Source of the DNA: Betaproteobacteria bacterium
Lineage (GTDB): Bacteria; Pseudomonadota; Gammaproteobacteria; Burkholderiales; Casimicrobiaceae
Direction: 5' to 3'
DNA: 8,345 nt
Assembly: GCA_025355395.1 (NCBI GenBank)
Contig: JANXZT010000497.1
Span: forward strand, 1 to 8,345
Shown here: one piece after another, positions 1-5,813 of the stretch
Numbering within the stretch: the first letter of the stretch is position 1
Layout: every line of letters starts with the position of its first letter
Position numbers and translations under genes: made by a program
The notes under the pieces: generated by a model
The model's input: the letters and a program-made list of their open reading frames with translations, nothing else
Database searches by the model: none
Told to the model about the DNA's origin: nothing

Positions 1-47
1 CTTGTCACTTACTTTGAGAAAGCTTAATAGTCTAGAGCTTCAAGACG

Positions 48-974
48 TCAGCGGATCGCGAGCCGTTGCCGCGCTTTCGCCGCGGCTTCGGATTGCGGAT
101 AGCGAGCGATCAGGTCCTCGAGGGTGCGACGCGATTGCGTCGCGTCGCCAAGCTCAAACTGGCTGGTAGCGACGTTCAGCATGGCGTCAGGCACTTTCTG
201 GCTTTCGGGATACGCGGCGATCAACTGGCGCTGGGATGCGATCGCCCCGCGGAAATCGCGTTGCGCGAACTGCGCGTTTCCGATCCAGTACTGCGCCGAC
301 GGTGCGAGGGCACTGCGCGGATAGCTCCGCACGAATCCGGCAAAAGCGGTGACCGCGCCGCCGTAGTTGCCGCTCTTGAACTGGTCAAGGGCCGCGTCGT
401 ATGCACGCTGCTCCGCATTGGCGTCGCCCGCGCCCTCCGGTGCTCGCGGCGTGTTTGCCGCGGCAGCCGTGGGTGAACCCGCGACATTGCCAGCGCTCGG
501 AGGCGGTCCGAACCCGGCACCCAGTGACCCGGATCTGACAGCACTGGCGGAGGCTCCGGGCACGTCACCGGCCGCGGGGCCCGAAGCCGCTGCGCCGCCC
601 GCTTCGAGGCGCCGCATGCGCGAATCGAGGTCGACATAAAGATCGCGCTGCCGCTTCTGCGCTTCGCTCAACTCGAACGTGATCACCTCGAGCTGGCCGC
701 GCAAGCGCGCGACGTCGCTCTTCAACTGCTCGATCTGATTGAAGATGTCGACCAGGCCCTGGCTCTTGATCTGCTGCTCGAGCGCGGCAATGCGCTCCTC
801 GATCTGACGCCGAGTCTGGTCGAGGCGCACATTAGTGGCCTCGATGCGCTGGCGCGCCTCCGTATCGTCGAAAAGCGCCGCGTGCGCCGGCGCCGCCGCC
901 ATGAGGGCAATGAGCGCGATGAGCCCGGCCTCACCGATGCGCGCGAGCTGGCGTCGAAAAGCGTGAATAATCAC
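48..974 (-). CDS. cpoB: CpoB (YbgF), periplasmic TPR coordinator of Tol-Pal and PBP1b
   Basis: Periplasmic protein that, in E. coli, links the Tol machine to PBP1b-driven peptidoglycan synthesis during constriction. I start it at the GTG at 974-972, giving 308 aa. That GTG overlaps the pal stop as GTGA, and it begins a clear signal peptide: basic start, a hydrophobic core around residues 18-28, and likely cleavage after A-H-A at about 32. The frame stays open to a GTG at 1016, but that start would add 14 Arg-rich residues and overlap pal by 46 nt. Residues about 36-125 are a heptad-like, Gln/Glu/Arg-rich coiled coil, the trimerisation region of the family. Residues about 126-185 are an Ala/Gly/Pro/Ser linker. 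Residues about 187-308 hold three TPR-like repeats, each ending near a Y-P turn (SYPRS, AYPES, RYPQS). It is somewhat longer than E. coli CpoB (about 263 aa), mainly because of the linker. It is the last gene visible in tolB-pal-cpoB. No good Shine-Dalgarno precedes the GTG, which suggests translational coupling to pal. Confidence 0.93.
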   Translation of the reverse strand: MIIHAFRRQLARIGEAGLIALIALMAAAPAHAALFDDTEARQRIEATNVRLDQTRRQIEERIAALEQQIKSQGLVDIFNQIEQLKSDVARLRGQLEVITFELSEAQKRQRDLYVDLDSRMRRLEAGGAAASGPAAGDVPGASASAVRSGSLGAGFGPPPSAGNVAGSPTAAAANTPRAPEGAGDANAEQRAYDAALDQFKSGNYGGAVTAFAGFVRSYPRSALAPSAQYWIGNAQFAQRDFRGAIASQRQLIAAYPESQKVPDAMLNVATSQFELGDATQSRRTLEDLIARYPQSEAAAKARQRLAIR

Positions 975-1528
975 TCGCCGGAATAGACGATATCGGCGCG
1001 CCGGTTCTCGGCCCACGCGGCTTCGTCATGGCCGGGATTACGCGGCTTCTCTTTGCCGAAGCTTACGGTCTCGATCTGCGCATCGCCCACACCCAGCACG
1101 CGCATCAGCTGACGTACCGCGTCGGCCCGCTTCTGACCCAGCGCGATGTTGTATTCGCGACTGCCGCGCTTGTCGGCGTTGCCTTGGATAGTGATGCGCG
1201 TGTTGCGGTTGCCTTGGAGGTATCGCGCATGCGCTTCGACGATGCCGCGATACTGGTCAGGGACCGTAAAGCTGTCGTATTCGAAGAGCACCGAGCGCTT
1301 GGACAGGATATTGCTGGGGTCACGCAGCGGATTGGTGCTGCCCGCGCTGCCGGTGGTCGTACCGCCTACACCCGGTGCGGTGGTGCCGCCGGTAACGGCC
1401 CCGGCATTGCTGCCGGGCGTTGTCGCTGTCGACGGAACACGCTCTTCGACGGGTGCTGACTGCTGCGGGTTGCTTGAACAGCCGGCTAGGAGCGCGATAA
1501 AAAACGCTCCGGAAATCCACTTGCGCAT
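971..1528 (-). CDS. pal: Pal, peptidoglycan-associated outer-membrane lipoprotein
   Basis: Outer-membrane lipoprotein that binds peptidoglycan non-covalently and is recycled to the division site by the Tol system through TolB. The protein is 185 aa. A short lipoprotein signal ends in the lipobox L-A-G-C, with the lipidated cysteine at residue 17. Residues about 24-66 are a Thr/Gly/Ala/Pro-rich tether. Residues about 75-183 are an OmpA_C-type domain, with a V-L-F-E-Y-D-S start (80-86), the N-A-D-K-R-G-S segment (117-123) and a terminal N-R-R-A-D-I-V-Y. By comparison with OmpA, D119 and R134 have the spacing of the Asp/Arg pair that holds the diaminopimelate of the peptide stem. The start ATG has the strong ribosome-binding site AAGGAGG just upstream. 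It lies 42 nt downstream of tolB, and its stop overlaps the cpoB start. Confidence 0.98.
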   Translation of the reverse strand: MRKWISGAFFIALLAGCSSNPQQSAPVEERVPSTATTPGSNAGAVTGGTTAPGVGGTTTGSAGSTNPLRDPSNILSKRSVLFEYDSFTVPDQYRGIVEAHARYLQGNRNTRITIQGNADKRGSREYNIALGQKRADAVRQLMRVLGVGDAQIETVSFGKEKPRNPGHDEAAWAENRRADIVYSGE

Positions 1529-1532
1529 GATG

Positions 1533-1539
1533 CCTCCTT
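1533..1539 (-). promoter_or_regulatory. Strong ribosome-binding site of pal
   Basis: AAGGAGG on the minus strand, four nucleotides before the pal ATG. It is the best Shine-Dalgarno match in the window. It fits Pal being an abundant lipoprotein that needs high translation within the tolB-pal-cpoB message. Confidence 0.8.
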
Positions 1540-1570
1540 GACGACGATGGTGATGCGCCCACTCGAGCGC

Positions 1571-2851
1571 TCAGTGCTGGAGCGGACCCCAGGCGGGCTC
1601 GCGCACGTCGGTTGCGGGTGCTACGAGCCGTTGCTTGACACGACCGTCGGAAGACACCGCGGCCAATATACCACGCCCCCCCTGCTCGGCCGCGTAGAGA
1701 ACCATCCTCGCGTTCGGCGACATGCTGGGGCTTTCATCGAGCGGTCCGGGTGTCAGGATCTGCACCTGTCGGGTCGCAAAATCCTGAATCGCGAGCTGGA
1801 ACCGCGCACCATCGCGCCGCACAAACACGAAGCCTTTGCCATCCGGCGACGCGCGCGGCGAAACGTTGTAACTGCCGTCGAATGTGAGCCGTTCCACCGC
1901 TCCGGTCGCGATCGTCAGCCGATAGATTTGCGGCGTTCCGCCGCGATCCGACGTAAACAAGAGGCTTTGTCCGTCGCGCGCGAAGCTCGCTTCCGTATCA
2001 ATGCTGGGGGAGCTCATCAGGCGCGCAGCACCGCTGCCATCGGCATTGATCAAGAACAATTGTGAGCCGCCGTCCTTGGTCAGCGTGACTGCCAGTCGGC
2101 GCCCGTCGGGAGCCCACGCCGGTGCGCTGTTGCTGCCCTTGAAGTTGGCCAGCACCTGCCGCTGCCCGGTATTCAGCGACTGAATGTAAATGACGGGCTT
2201 GCGATTTTCCAGCGACACGTACGCAATCCGCGTGCCGTCGGGCGACCAGGCGGGGGAGAGCAACGGCTCGTTCGACGTCACGATCGTTTGGGCGTTGACA
2301 CCATCGGCGTCGGCCACGTGCAGCTGATAACGCGAACCCTGCTTCGCGATGTATGCGATGCGCGTGCTGAATACACCAGGGTCACCGGTAAGTTTTTCGT
2401 AGATAACATCGGCAATTTTATGCGCCGTGGCGCGGAACTGCTGCGGTGTCACGGCGTAGCTCATGCCGGCGAGTTGCACCTGCTTGACCGCATCCATGAG
2501 CACGAAACGCACATCGACGCGCCCATCGGCGAGCGACGTCATGCTGCCCACCACCACCGCATCGGCGCCCCGCGCGCGGAAATCACCGAGGCGGACATCT
2601 TCAGCCCGCGCGGGTCGGGGCACGATGCCCGACGGATCGATCAGCCGGAACAATCCGCTGCGTGAGAGGTCGGCACCCACGATGCCGGTGATGCCCAGCG
2701 GCCAGCTCGATTCATTCTCGAAGCCCACGATGGAAATGGGCACCGTGGTGCCGGCACCGCCCACGATCTCGATGGTGAGCTGCGCGCGCACGGCAAGCGG
2801 CGCGAAGGCCAGCAGGACAAGCGGAATCAACAAGCGTAAAAATCGTGGCAC
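1571..2851 (-). CDS. tolB: TolB, periplasmic beta-propeller of the Tol-Pal system
   Basis: Periplasmic protein that binds Pal and is released from it by the energised TolQRA complex, so that Pal can gather at the constriction site. I choose the GTG at 2851-2849, giving 426 aa, close to the roughly 430 aa of E. coli TolB. It has an AAGG ribosome-binding site 8 nt upstream and directly begins a signal peptide (M-P-R-F-L-R, a Leu-rich core, V-R-A then Q at about 24). The frame is open to 2911, but the extra 20 residues would spoil the signal peptide's start. Residues about 25-155 are the N-terminal alpha/beta domain. Residues about 160-426 are the propeller, with blade motifs at 199-206 (SPAWSPDG), 243-250 (APAWAPDG), 331-338 (SPRASPDG), 374-381 (SPSMSPNA) and a closing E-P-A-W-G-P near 418-423. 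It is first in the tolB-pal-cpoB operon. tolA is not upstream; rlpA is. Confidence 0.97.
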   Translation of the reverse strand: MPRFLRLLIPLVLLAFAPLAVRAQLTIEIVGGAGTTVPISIVGFENESSWPLGITGIVGADLSRSGLFRLIDPSGIVPRPARAEDVRLGDFRARGADAVVVGSMTSLADGRVDVRFVLMDAVKQVQLAGMSYAVTPQQFRATAHKIADVIYEKLTGDPGVFSTRIAYIAKQGSRYQLHVADADGVNAQTIVTSNEPLLSPAWSPDGTRIAYVSLENRKPVIYIQSLNTGQRQVLANFKGSNSAPAWAPDGRRLAVTLTKDGGSQLFLINADGSGAARLMSSPSIDTEASFARDGQSLLFTSDRGGTPQIYRLTIATGAVERLTFDGSYNVSPRASPDGKGFVFVRRDGARFQLAIQDFATRQVQILTPGPLDESPSMSPNARMVLYAAEQGGRGILAAVSSDGRVKQRLVAPATDVREPAWGPLQH

Positions 2852-2859
2852 GAATAAAA

Positions 2860-2863
2860 CCTT
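2860..2863 (-). promoter_or_regulatory. Ribosome-binding site that decides the tolB start
   Basis: AAGG on the minus strand, separated by 8 nt (TTTTATTC) from the GTG at 2851. No comparable site precedes the upstream in-frame start at 2911. This supports the shorter TolB, whose N-terminus is a normal signal peptide. Confidence 0.6.
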
Positions 2864-2932
2864 GGAAGGAATAGGCCGGCATTCATGGCTGCGCATGGGC
2901 GCCGGAACCATTGGCGGCCGCGGGCAGCCGAG

Positions 2933-2955
2933 GGCCTGTGGGAGAGCGCCAGGCC
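2933..2955 (-). repeat. GC-rich inverted repeat in the tolB leader
   Basis: GGCCTG at 2933-2938 is perfectly complementary to CAGGCC at 2950-2955, with an 11-nt loop. It lies inside the predicted tolB leader RNA, downstream of the TATAAT box and about 80 nt before the GTG. No T-run follows it on either strand, so it is not a typical intrinsic terminator. A 6-bp GC stem can arise by chance in DNA this GC-rich, so a regulatory role is only a possibility. Confidence 0.4.
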
Positions 2956-2980
2956 AAGTGTTGGGAACGCGGCCGGATTG

Positions 2981-3004
2981 ATTATATCGAACGATGGAAG
3001 TTGA
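2981..3004 (-). promoter_or_regulatory. Candidate sigma70 promoter for tolB-pal-cpoB
   Basis: The minus strand carries a perfect TATAAT at 2986-2981, in the 168-nt spacer between the rlpA stop and the tolB start. The best -35 I can place is weak: about 18 nt upstream, CTGCGA, which matches TTGACA at three positions. Transcription would begin near 2974, leaving a leader of about 120 nt. An AT-rich hexamer of this quality stands out in the surrounding GC-rich sequence. I infer that tolB-pal-cpoB can be transcribed independently of rlpA. I see no terminator between rlpA and this site, so read-through from rlpA is also possible. Confidence 0.55.
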
Positions 3005-3019
3005 TCGCAGGCGTTTAGG

Positions 3020-4036
3020 TCAATGCACGGCAACGGTGGATGGCAGGCCCAGCTCAGCGCGCAGGCGCGCGGCGACCCGTCTCGCCTCCTCGCGGGCCGC
3101 GTACGGACCCACGAAAACGCGAAACAGTCCATTCACCTGCCTGACCTGCGCTTCGACTCCGGCCGCCGGCAATTGGTTCGCGAGTCGCGCGATGAACGAT
3201 TGGGCATTGGGATAGCTTGCGAAAGCACCCAGTTGCACCACGAACCCAGCCGCGCTGCTCGTGACTGGCACCGTCTCGCCGGGCACGCTCACTGCCGCGC
3301 CGATCGCGGTGCCCACGATCGAAGGCGCGGGCGGGAGCGCGCTTGTGGCCACGGAGTCTGGCGGCGCAGGGTTCGCATTTGCCGTCCGCGAAGCCGACGC
3401 GCTCGCGGCAGGCCGTGCGGCCTCATTGGTGACCGGCGGTAATGCAGGCGCGGCGCTCGCCAACACATCGTTAAGGAGAATCGCTTCGACCTCGACCTCG
3501 CCGCTCCCCTTTTGCGCGACGCCAAGGCGATGTGCCGCGGCATAGGACAGATCGATCACCCGATCGTGCAGGAATGGCCCGCGGTCGTTGACCCGCACGA
3601 TCACCGTCTTGCCGGTCGCCGGATTGGTGACGCGCGCAAAGGAAGGCAGCGGCAACGTGGGATGCGCCGCCGTCATGGCGAACATGTCGTAGGTCTCGCC
3701 GTTGGCGGTCTTTTGCCCGTGGAACTTGCGGCCGTACCAGGAGGCGATGCCCTTTTCGTGATACGGGCGCAAGCTCGTCGCCGGAACGTACTCGCGTCCG
3801 AACACCGTGTACGGCCTGTTGGCGAAGCGATGAAGCGCTTCGCGGCGCGGCATCGCATCGGGAATGCCATCGAGATCCGCAGGCGCCACATCAGCGGGGC
3901 CGTCATCCTGGTAATAACCGGCCTTGGGGACGAAGGAAGAGGCGCGTGGCGGCGCGCTCTCCCGCGGTGGCTGGCTCGAGCAGGCCACGAGCATCGATAG
4001 CGCGACAACGAGCGCCGCGGTGCGTTTTGGGTTCAT
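3020..4036 (-). CDS. rlpA: RlpA, septal peptidoglycan lipoprotein (DPBB plus SPOR)
   Basis: Outer-membrane lipoprotein. In Pseudomonas aeruginosa RlpA is a lytic transglycosylase that acts on glycan strands stripped of peptides and helps daughter cells separate; activity here is inferred. Starting at ATG 4036 gives 338 aa with a compact lipoprotein signal (M-N-P-K-R, hydrophobic core, L-V-A-C with C19 lipidated). Residues about 40-92 are a pre-domain segment. Residues about 94-200 form the double-psi beta-barrel, with G-I-A-S-W-Y-G (96-102), E-T-Y-D (114-117), A-M-T-A-A-H-P-T-L-P (120-129), V-R-V-N-D-R-G-P-F (147-155) and R-V-I-D-L-S (159-164). Residues about 210-260 are an Ala/Pro/Ser linker. 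Residues about 263-338 are a SPOR domain (F-V-V-Q-L-G-A-F and F-R-V-F-V-G-P-Y), which binds denuded septal glycans. No clear Shine-Dalgarno precedes this ATG. An in-frame ATG at 4057 would add 7 residues and remains possible. Confidence 0.94.
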   Translation of the reverse strand: MNPKRTAALVVALSMLVACSSQPPRESAPPRASSFVPKAGYYQDDGPADVAPADLDGIPDAMPRREALHRFANRPYTVFGREYVPATSLRPYHEKGIASWYGRKFHGQKTANGETYDMFAMTAAHPTLPLPSFARVTNPATGKTVIVRVNDRGPFLHDRVIDLSYAAAHRLGVAQKGSGEVEVEAILLNDVLASAAPALPPVTNEAARPAASASASRTANANPAPPDSVATSALPPAPSIVGTAIGAAVSVPGETVPVTSSAAGFVVQLGAFASYPNAQSFIARLANQLPAAGVEAQVRQVNGLFRVFVGPYAAREEARRVAARLRAELGLPSTVAVH

Positions 4037-4061
4037 GAGGTGTCGCGAATTTATCATTGCC

Positions 4062-4066
4062 GGGGA
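4062..4066 (+). promoter_or_regulatory. Probable ribosome-binding site of the DUF488 gene
   Basis: GGGGA lies 6 nt before the ATG at 4073. It is a partial Shine-Dalgarno match. It favours 4073 over the upstream in-frame GTG at 4040, which would add 11 residues that do not look like the family N-terminus. Confidence 0.45.
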
Positions 4067-4072
4067 ATCATC

Positions 4073-4639
4073 ATGCACACCATCGTCTGGACGGTCGGCC
4101 ATTCAACGCGCTCGATGGAAGAGCTGGTGCAGATCCTCCGTGCCTTCGACGTGGAGGGGATCGCCGATGTCCGCCGCTTCCCGGGGTCGCGCCGGCTGCC
4201 GCAATATACCCATCCCGCATTGGAAGATGCGCTTGCGCGTCGCGGCATCGGGTACCAATGGTTTCCCGGCCTCGGCGGACGCCGCCGACCCCTTCCCGAC
4301 ACCAAAAATACCGCCTGGCGCAACGTGTCGTTTCGCGGTTATGCCGACCACTTGGCCACCGAGGAATTCGCCGAAAGCCTGATGACACTCGTCAACATGG
4401 CGTGCGGCTTGCATACGGCGATGATGTGCTCCGAAAGCCTGTGGTGGCGCTGCCATCGATCCCTGATTGCGGATGCGCTCACCGTCCTCGGCGTCCCGGT
4501 GGTGCACATTCTCGGGCCCGGCAAAAGCGTGACCCATCCGATGACCTCACCCGCGCGGATCGTGAACGGCCAACTGACGTACGAGTTACCCGGTTCGGGT
4601 GACGGGGACGCGGGGGCGGCTGTCCTACCACCGAAATGA
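4073..4639 (+). CDS. DUF488 family protein, function unknown
   Basis: A 188-aa soluble protein with no signal peptide or membrane segment, so probably cytoplasmic. It carries the family hallmarks: T-V-G-H-S-T-R (7-13) at the N-terminus, I-A-D-V-R-R-F-P-G-S-R-R (30-41), L-G-G-R-R-R (67-72), and a block at 117-129 with C119, E121 and C127-H128-R129. The Gly-His-Ser, Asp-Val-Arg and Cys/Glu/Cys-His-Arg groups look like an active or binding site, but no reaction has been established that I know of. The last 15 or so residues are Gly/Ala/Pro-rich and probably disordered. It is the only plus-strand gene here. It is divergent from rlpA with 36 nt between the two start codons, and convergent with rodA with 70 nt between stops, so it is not co-transcribed with the envelope genes. 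Its location may be incidental to cell-wall function. Family assignment is firm; function is open. Confidence 0.9.
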   Translation: MHTIVWTVGHSTRSMEELVQILRAFDVEGIADVRRFPGSRRLPQYTHPALEDALARRGIGYQWFPGLGGRRRPLPDTKNTAWRNVSFRGYADHLATEEFAESLMTLVNMACGLHTAMMCSESLWWRCHRSLIADALTVLGVPVVHILGPGKSVTHPMTSPARIVNGQLTYELPGSGDGDAGAAVLPPK

Positions 4640-4709
4640 AGCGTCCTCTCGCCGGTGTCGAAGCGCGTTGCCGGATCACCCTCGCCAATGGGAGTTGTTC
4701 AGCGGCTCC

Positions 4710-5813
4710 TCAAGTATTCATGAGCTTGCGATGCGATTGCACGCTCATGAGAATCCCAAGGCCAATGAAAAGCGAAACGAGCGCCGTTCCCCCGAACGAT
4801 ACGAGTGGCAGCGGCACGCCGACCACCGGCAGGAGGCCGCTCACCATGCCCATGTTGACAAAGGCGTAGGTGAAGAACATGAGCGTGACCGCACCGGCGA
4901 CCAAGCGCGCGAACAGCGTGGACGCATTCGCGGCGATGACCATGCCGCGGCCGATGAGCAGCAGGTACAGCAATAGCAGCAGCGCGGCGCCGATTAACCC
5001 GAACTCCTCGCCGAAGACGGCAAAAATGAAGTCGGTGTGTTTCTCCGGCAGAAAATCGAGGTGGGTCTGAGTACCGTTCAGCCATCCCTTGCCGATGACT
5101 CCGCCGGAGCCCAGCGCGATCGATGCCTGTGTCGCGTGATACCCCGCACCGAGCGGATCGCGCGATGGGTCGAGAAAGGTCAGGATCCGCTCGCGCTGAT
5201 AGCCGTGCAGGTGTTGCAGCACCAGCGGCGCCGCCGCGCCGGCGACGATCACCAGCCCGAGGATGATCTTCCACGACAGTCCGGCGAGATAAAGAATATA
5301 AAAGCCGGCGGCGCCAATGAGGAGCGCGGTGCCCAGGTCGGGCTGGCGCTTGATGAGATATACCGGCACCGCGATCAATATCGCGGTCAGAACGAAGTCC
5401 TTCCAGCGGATGCGACCTTCGAACTTCTGAAAATACCAGGCGAGCATGAGCGGCAGCGCTACCTTCATGAGCTCGGACGGCTGAAACCGCGCCACGCCCA
5501 GGTTCAACCACCGGCGCGAACCATTGACCACCGTGCCAAACATGGCGACCGCAATCAGCATGGCGACCGCGACAACGTAGAGGGGTACCGCCACCCGCGC
5601 CAGTGATTGCGGCGGAACATTGGCCACCAGCCACATGAGGACCAGCGCAAAGCCCAGGCTGCCGAGTTGACTCGATACGCGCGCCACATTTTGGTCGGTG
5701 GCCGAAAAGAGCGTGATGAGTCCGACACCGACAATGGAAAGCGCGATCGCGAACAAGAAGCCGTCGATGCGCCGCGTGAGCACTTCCCATATTTGCGCCA
5801 GGACGTGCCCCAT
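4710..5813 (-). CDS. rodA: RodA, SEDS peptidoglycan glycosyltransferase of the elongasome
   Basis: Inner-membrane SEDS enzyme that polymerises lipid II into glycan strands during side-wall growth, paired with PBP2. The ATG at 5813-5811 gives 367 aa, close to E. coli RodA (370 aa). The start shares one base with the mrdA stop (TGATG), so translation is probably coupled and the two partners made in step. The sequence is mostly hydrophobic, about ten membrane helices. SEDS landmarks include G-S-R-R-W-L-N-L-G (98-106), R-F-Q-P-S-E-L-M-K (109-117), K-R-Q-P-D-L-G-T (155-162) and L-P-E-K-H-T-D-F-I-F-A (255-265). D261 in the last motif aligns by position with the essential catalytic Asp of E. coli RodA (D262). 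Near the C-terminus comes L-P-L-V-S-F-G-G-T (335-343). The frame stays open far into mrdA (to 6584), but that upstream part is not RodA-like. No terminator is evident in the 70 nt after the stop. Confidence 0.97.
   Translation of the reverse strand: MGHVLAQIWEVLTRRIDGFLFAIALSIVGVGLITLFSATDQNVARVSSQLGSLGFALVLMWLVANVPPQSLARVAVPLYVVAVAMLIAVAMFGTVVNGSRRWLNLGVARFQPSELMKVALPLMLAWYFQKFEGRIRWKDFVLTAILIAVPVYLIKRQPDLGTALLIGAAGFYILYLAGLSWKIILGLVIVAGAAAPLVLQHLHGYQRERILTFLDPSRDPLGAGYHATQASIALGSGGVIGKGWLNGTQTHLDFLPEKHTDFIFAVFGEEFGLIGAALLLLLYLLLIGRGMVIAANASTLFARLVAGAVTLMFFTYAFVNMGMVSGLLPVVGVPLPLVSFGGTALVSLFIGLGILMSVQSHRKLMNT

Noticed and set aside
13..43. Imperfect inverted repeat downstream of cpoB (TTGAGAAAGCTT with AGAGCTTCAA)
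   Set aside because: Pairing requires bulges, the stem is AT-rich and weak, and no T-run follows within the window. It is too poor to call a terminator, and the window edge hides the following sequence.
2914..2922. GCGGCCGC-type palindrome in the tolB leader
   Set aside because: It is a short GC palindrome expected by chance in this composition, with no partner copy nearby and no link to a known operator.
2827..3132. A 101-codon minus-strand open frame spanning the rlpA end and the tolB leader
   Set aside because: It overlaps rlpA and the tolB start in another frame, shows no family resemblance, and crosses the likely tolB promoter.
3512..4000. A 162-codon plus-strand open frame antisense to rlpA
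   Set aside because: It lies wholly opposite the conserved DPBB-coding region of rlpA and has no family features of its own. It is a shadow of GC-rich coding sequence.
4052..4057. TATCAT as a -10 box for the DUF488 gene
   Set aside because: It matches 5 of 6 consensus bases, but initiation would fall within the GGGGA ribosome-binding site and there is no good -35 at normal spacing.
4652..4674. Possible hairpin terminator between the DUF488 and rodA stops
   Set aside because: CCGGTG can pair with TGCCGG only by using two G-T wobbles around a loop of about 10 nt, and no T-run follows on either strand. I see no convincing terminator in this 70-nt gap.
5037..5606. A 189-codon plus-strand open frame antisense to rodA
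   Set aside because: The translation is highly charged, the mirror of hydrophobic RodA codons, with no domain or convincing start. It is a shadow frame.
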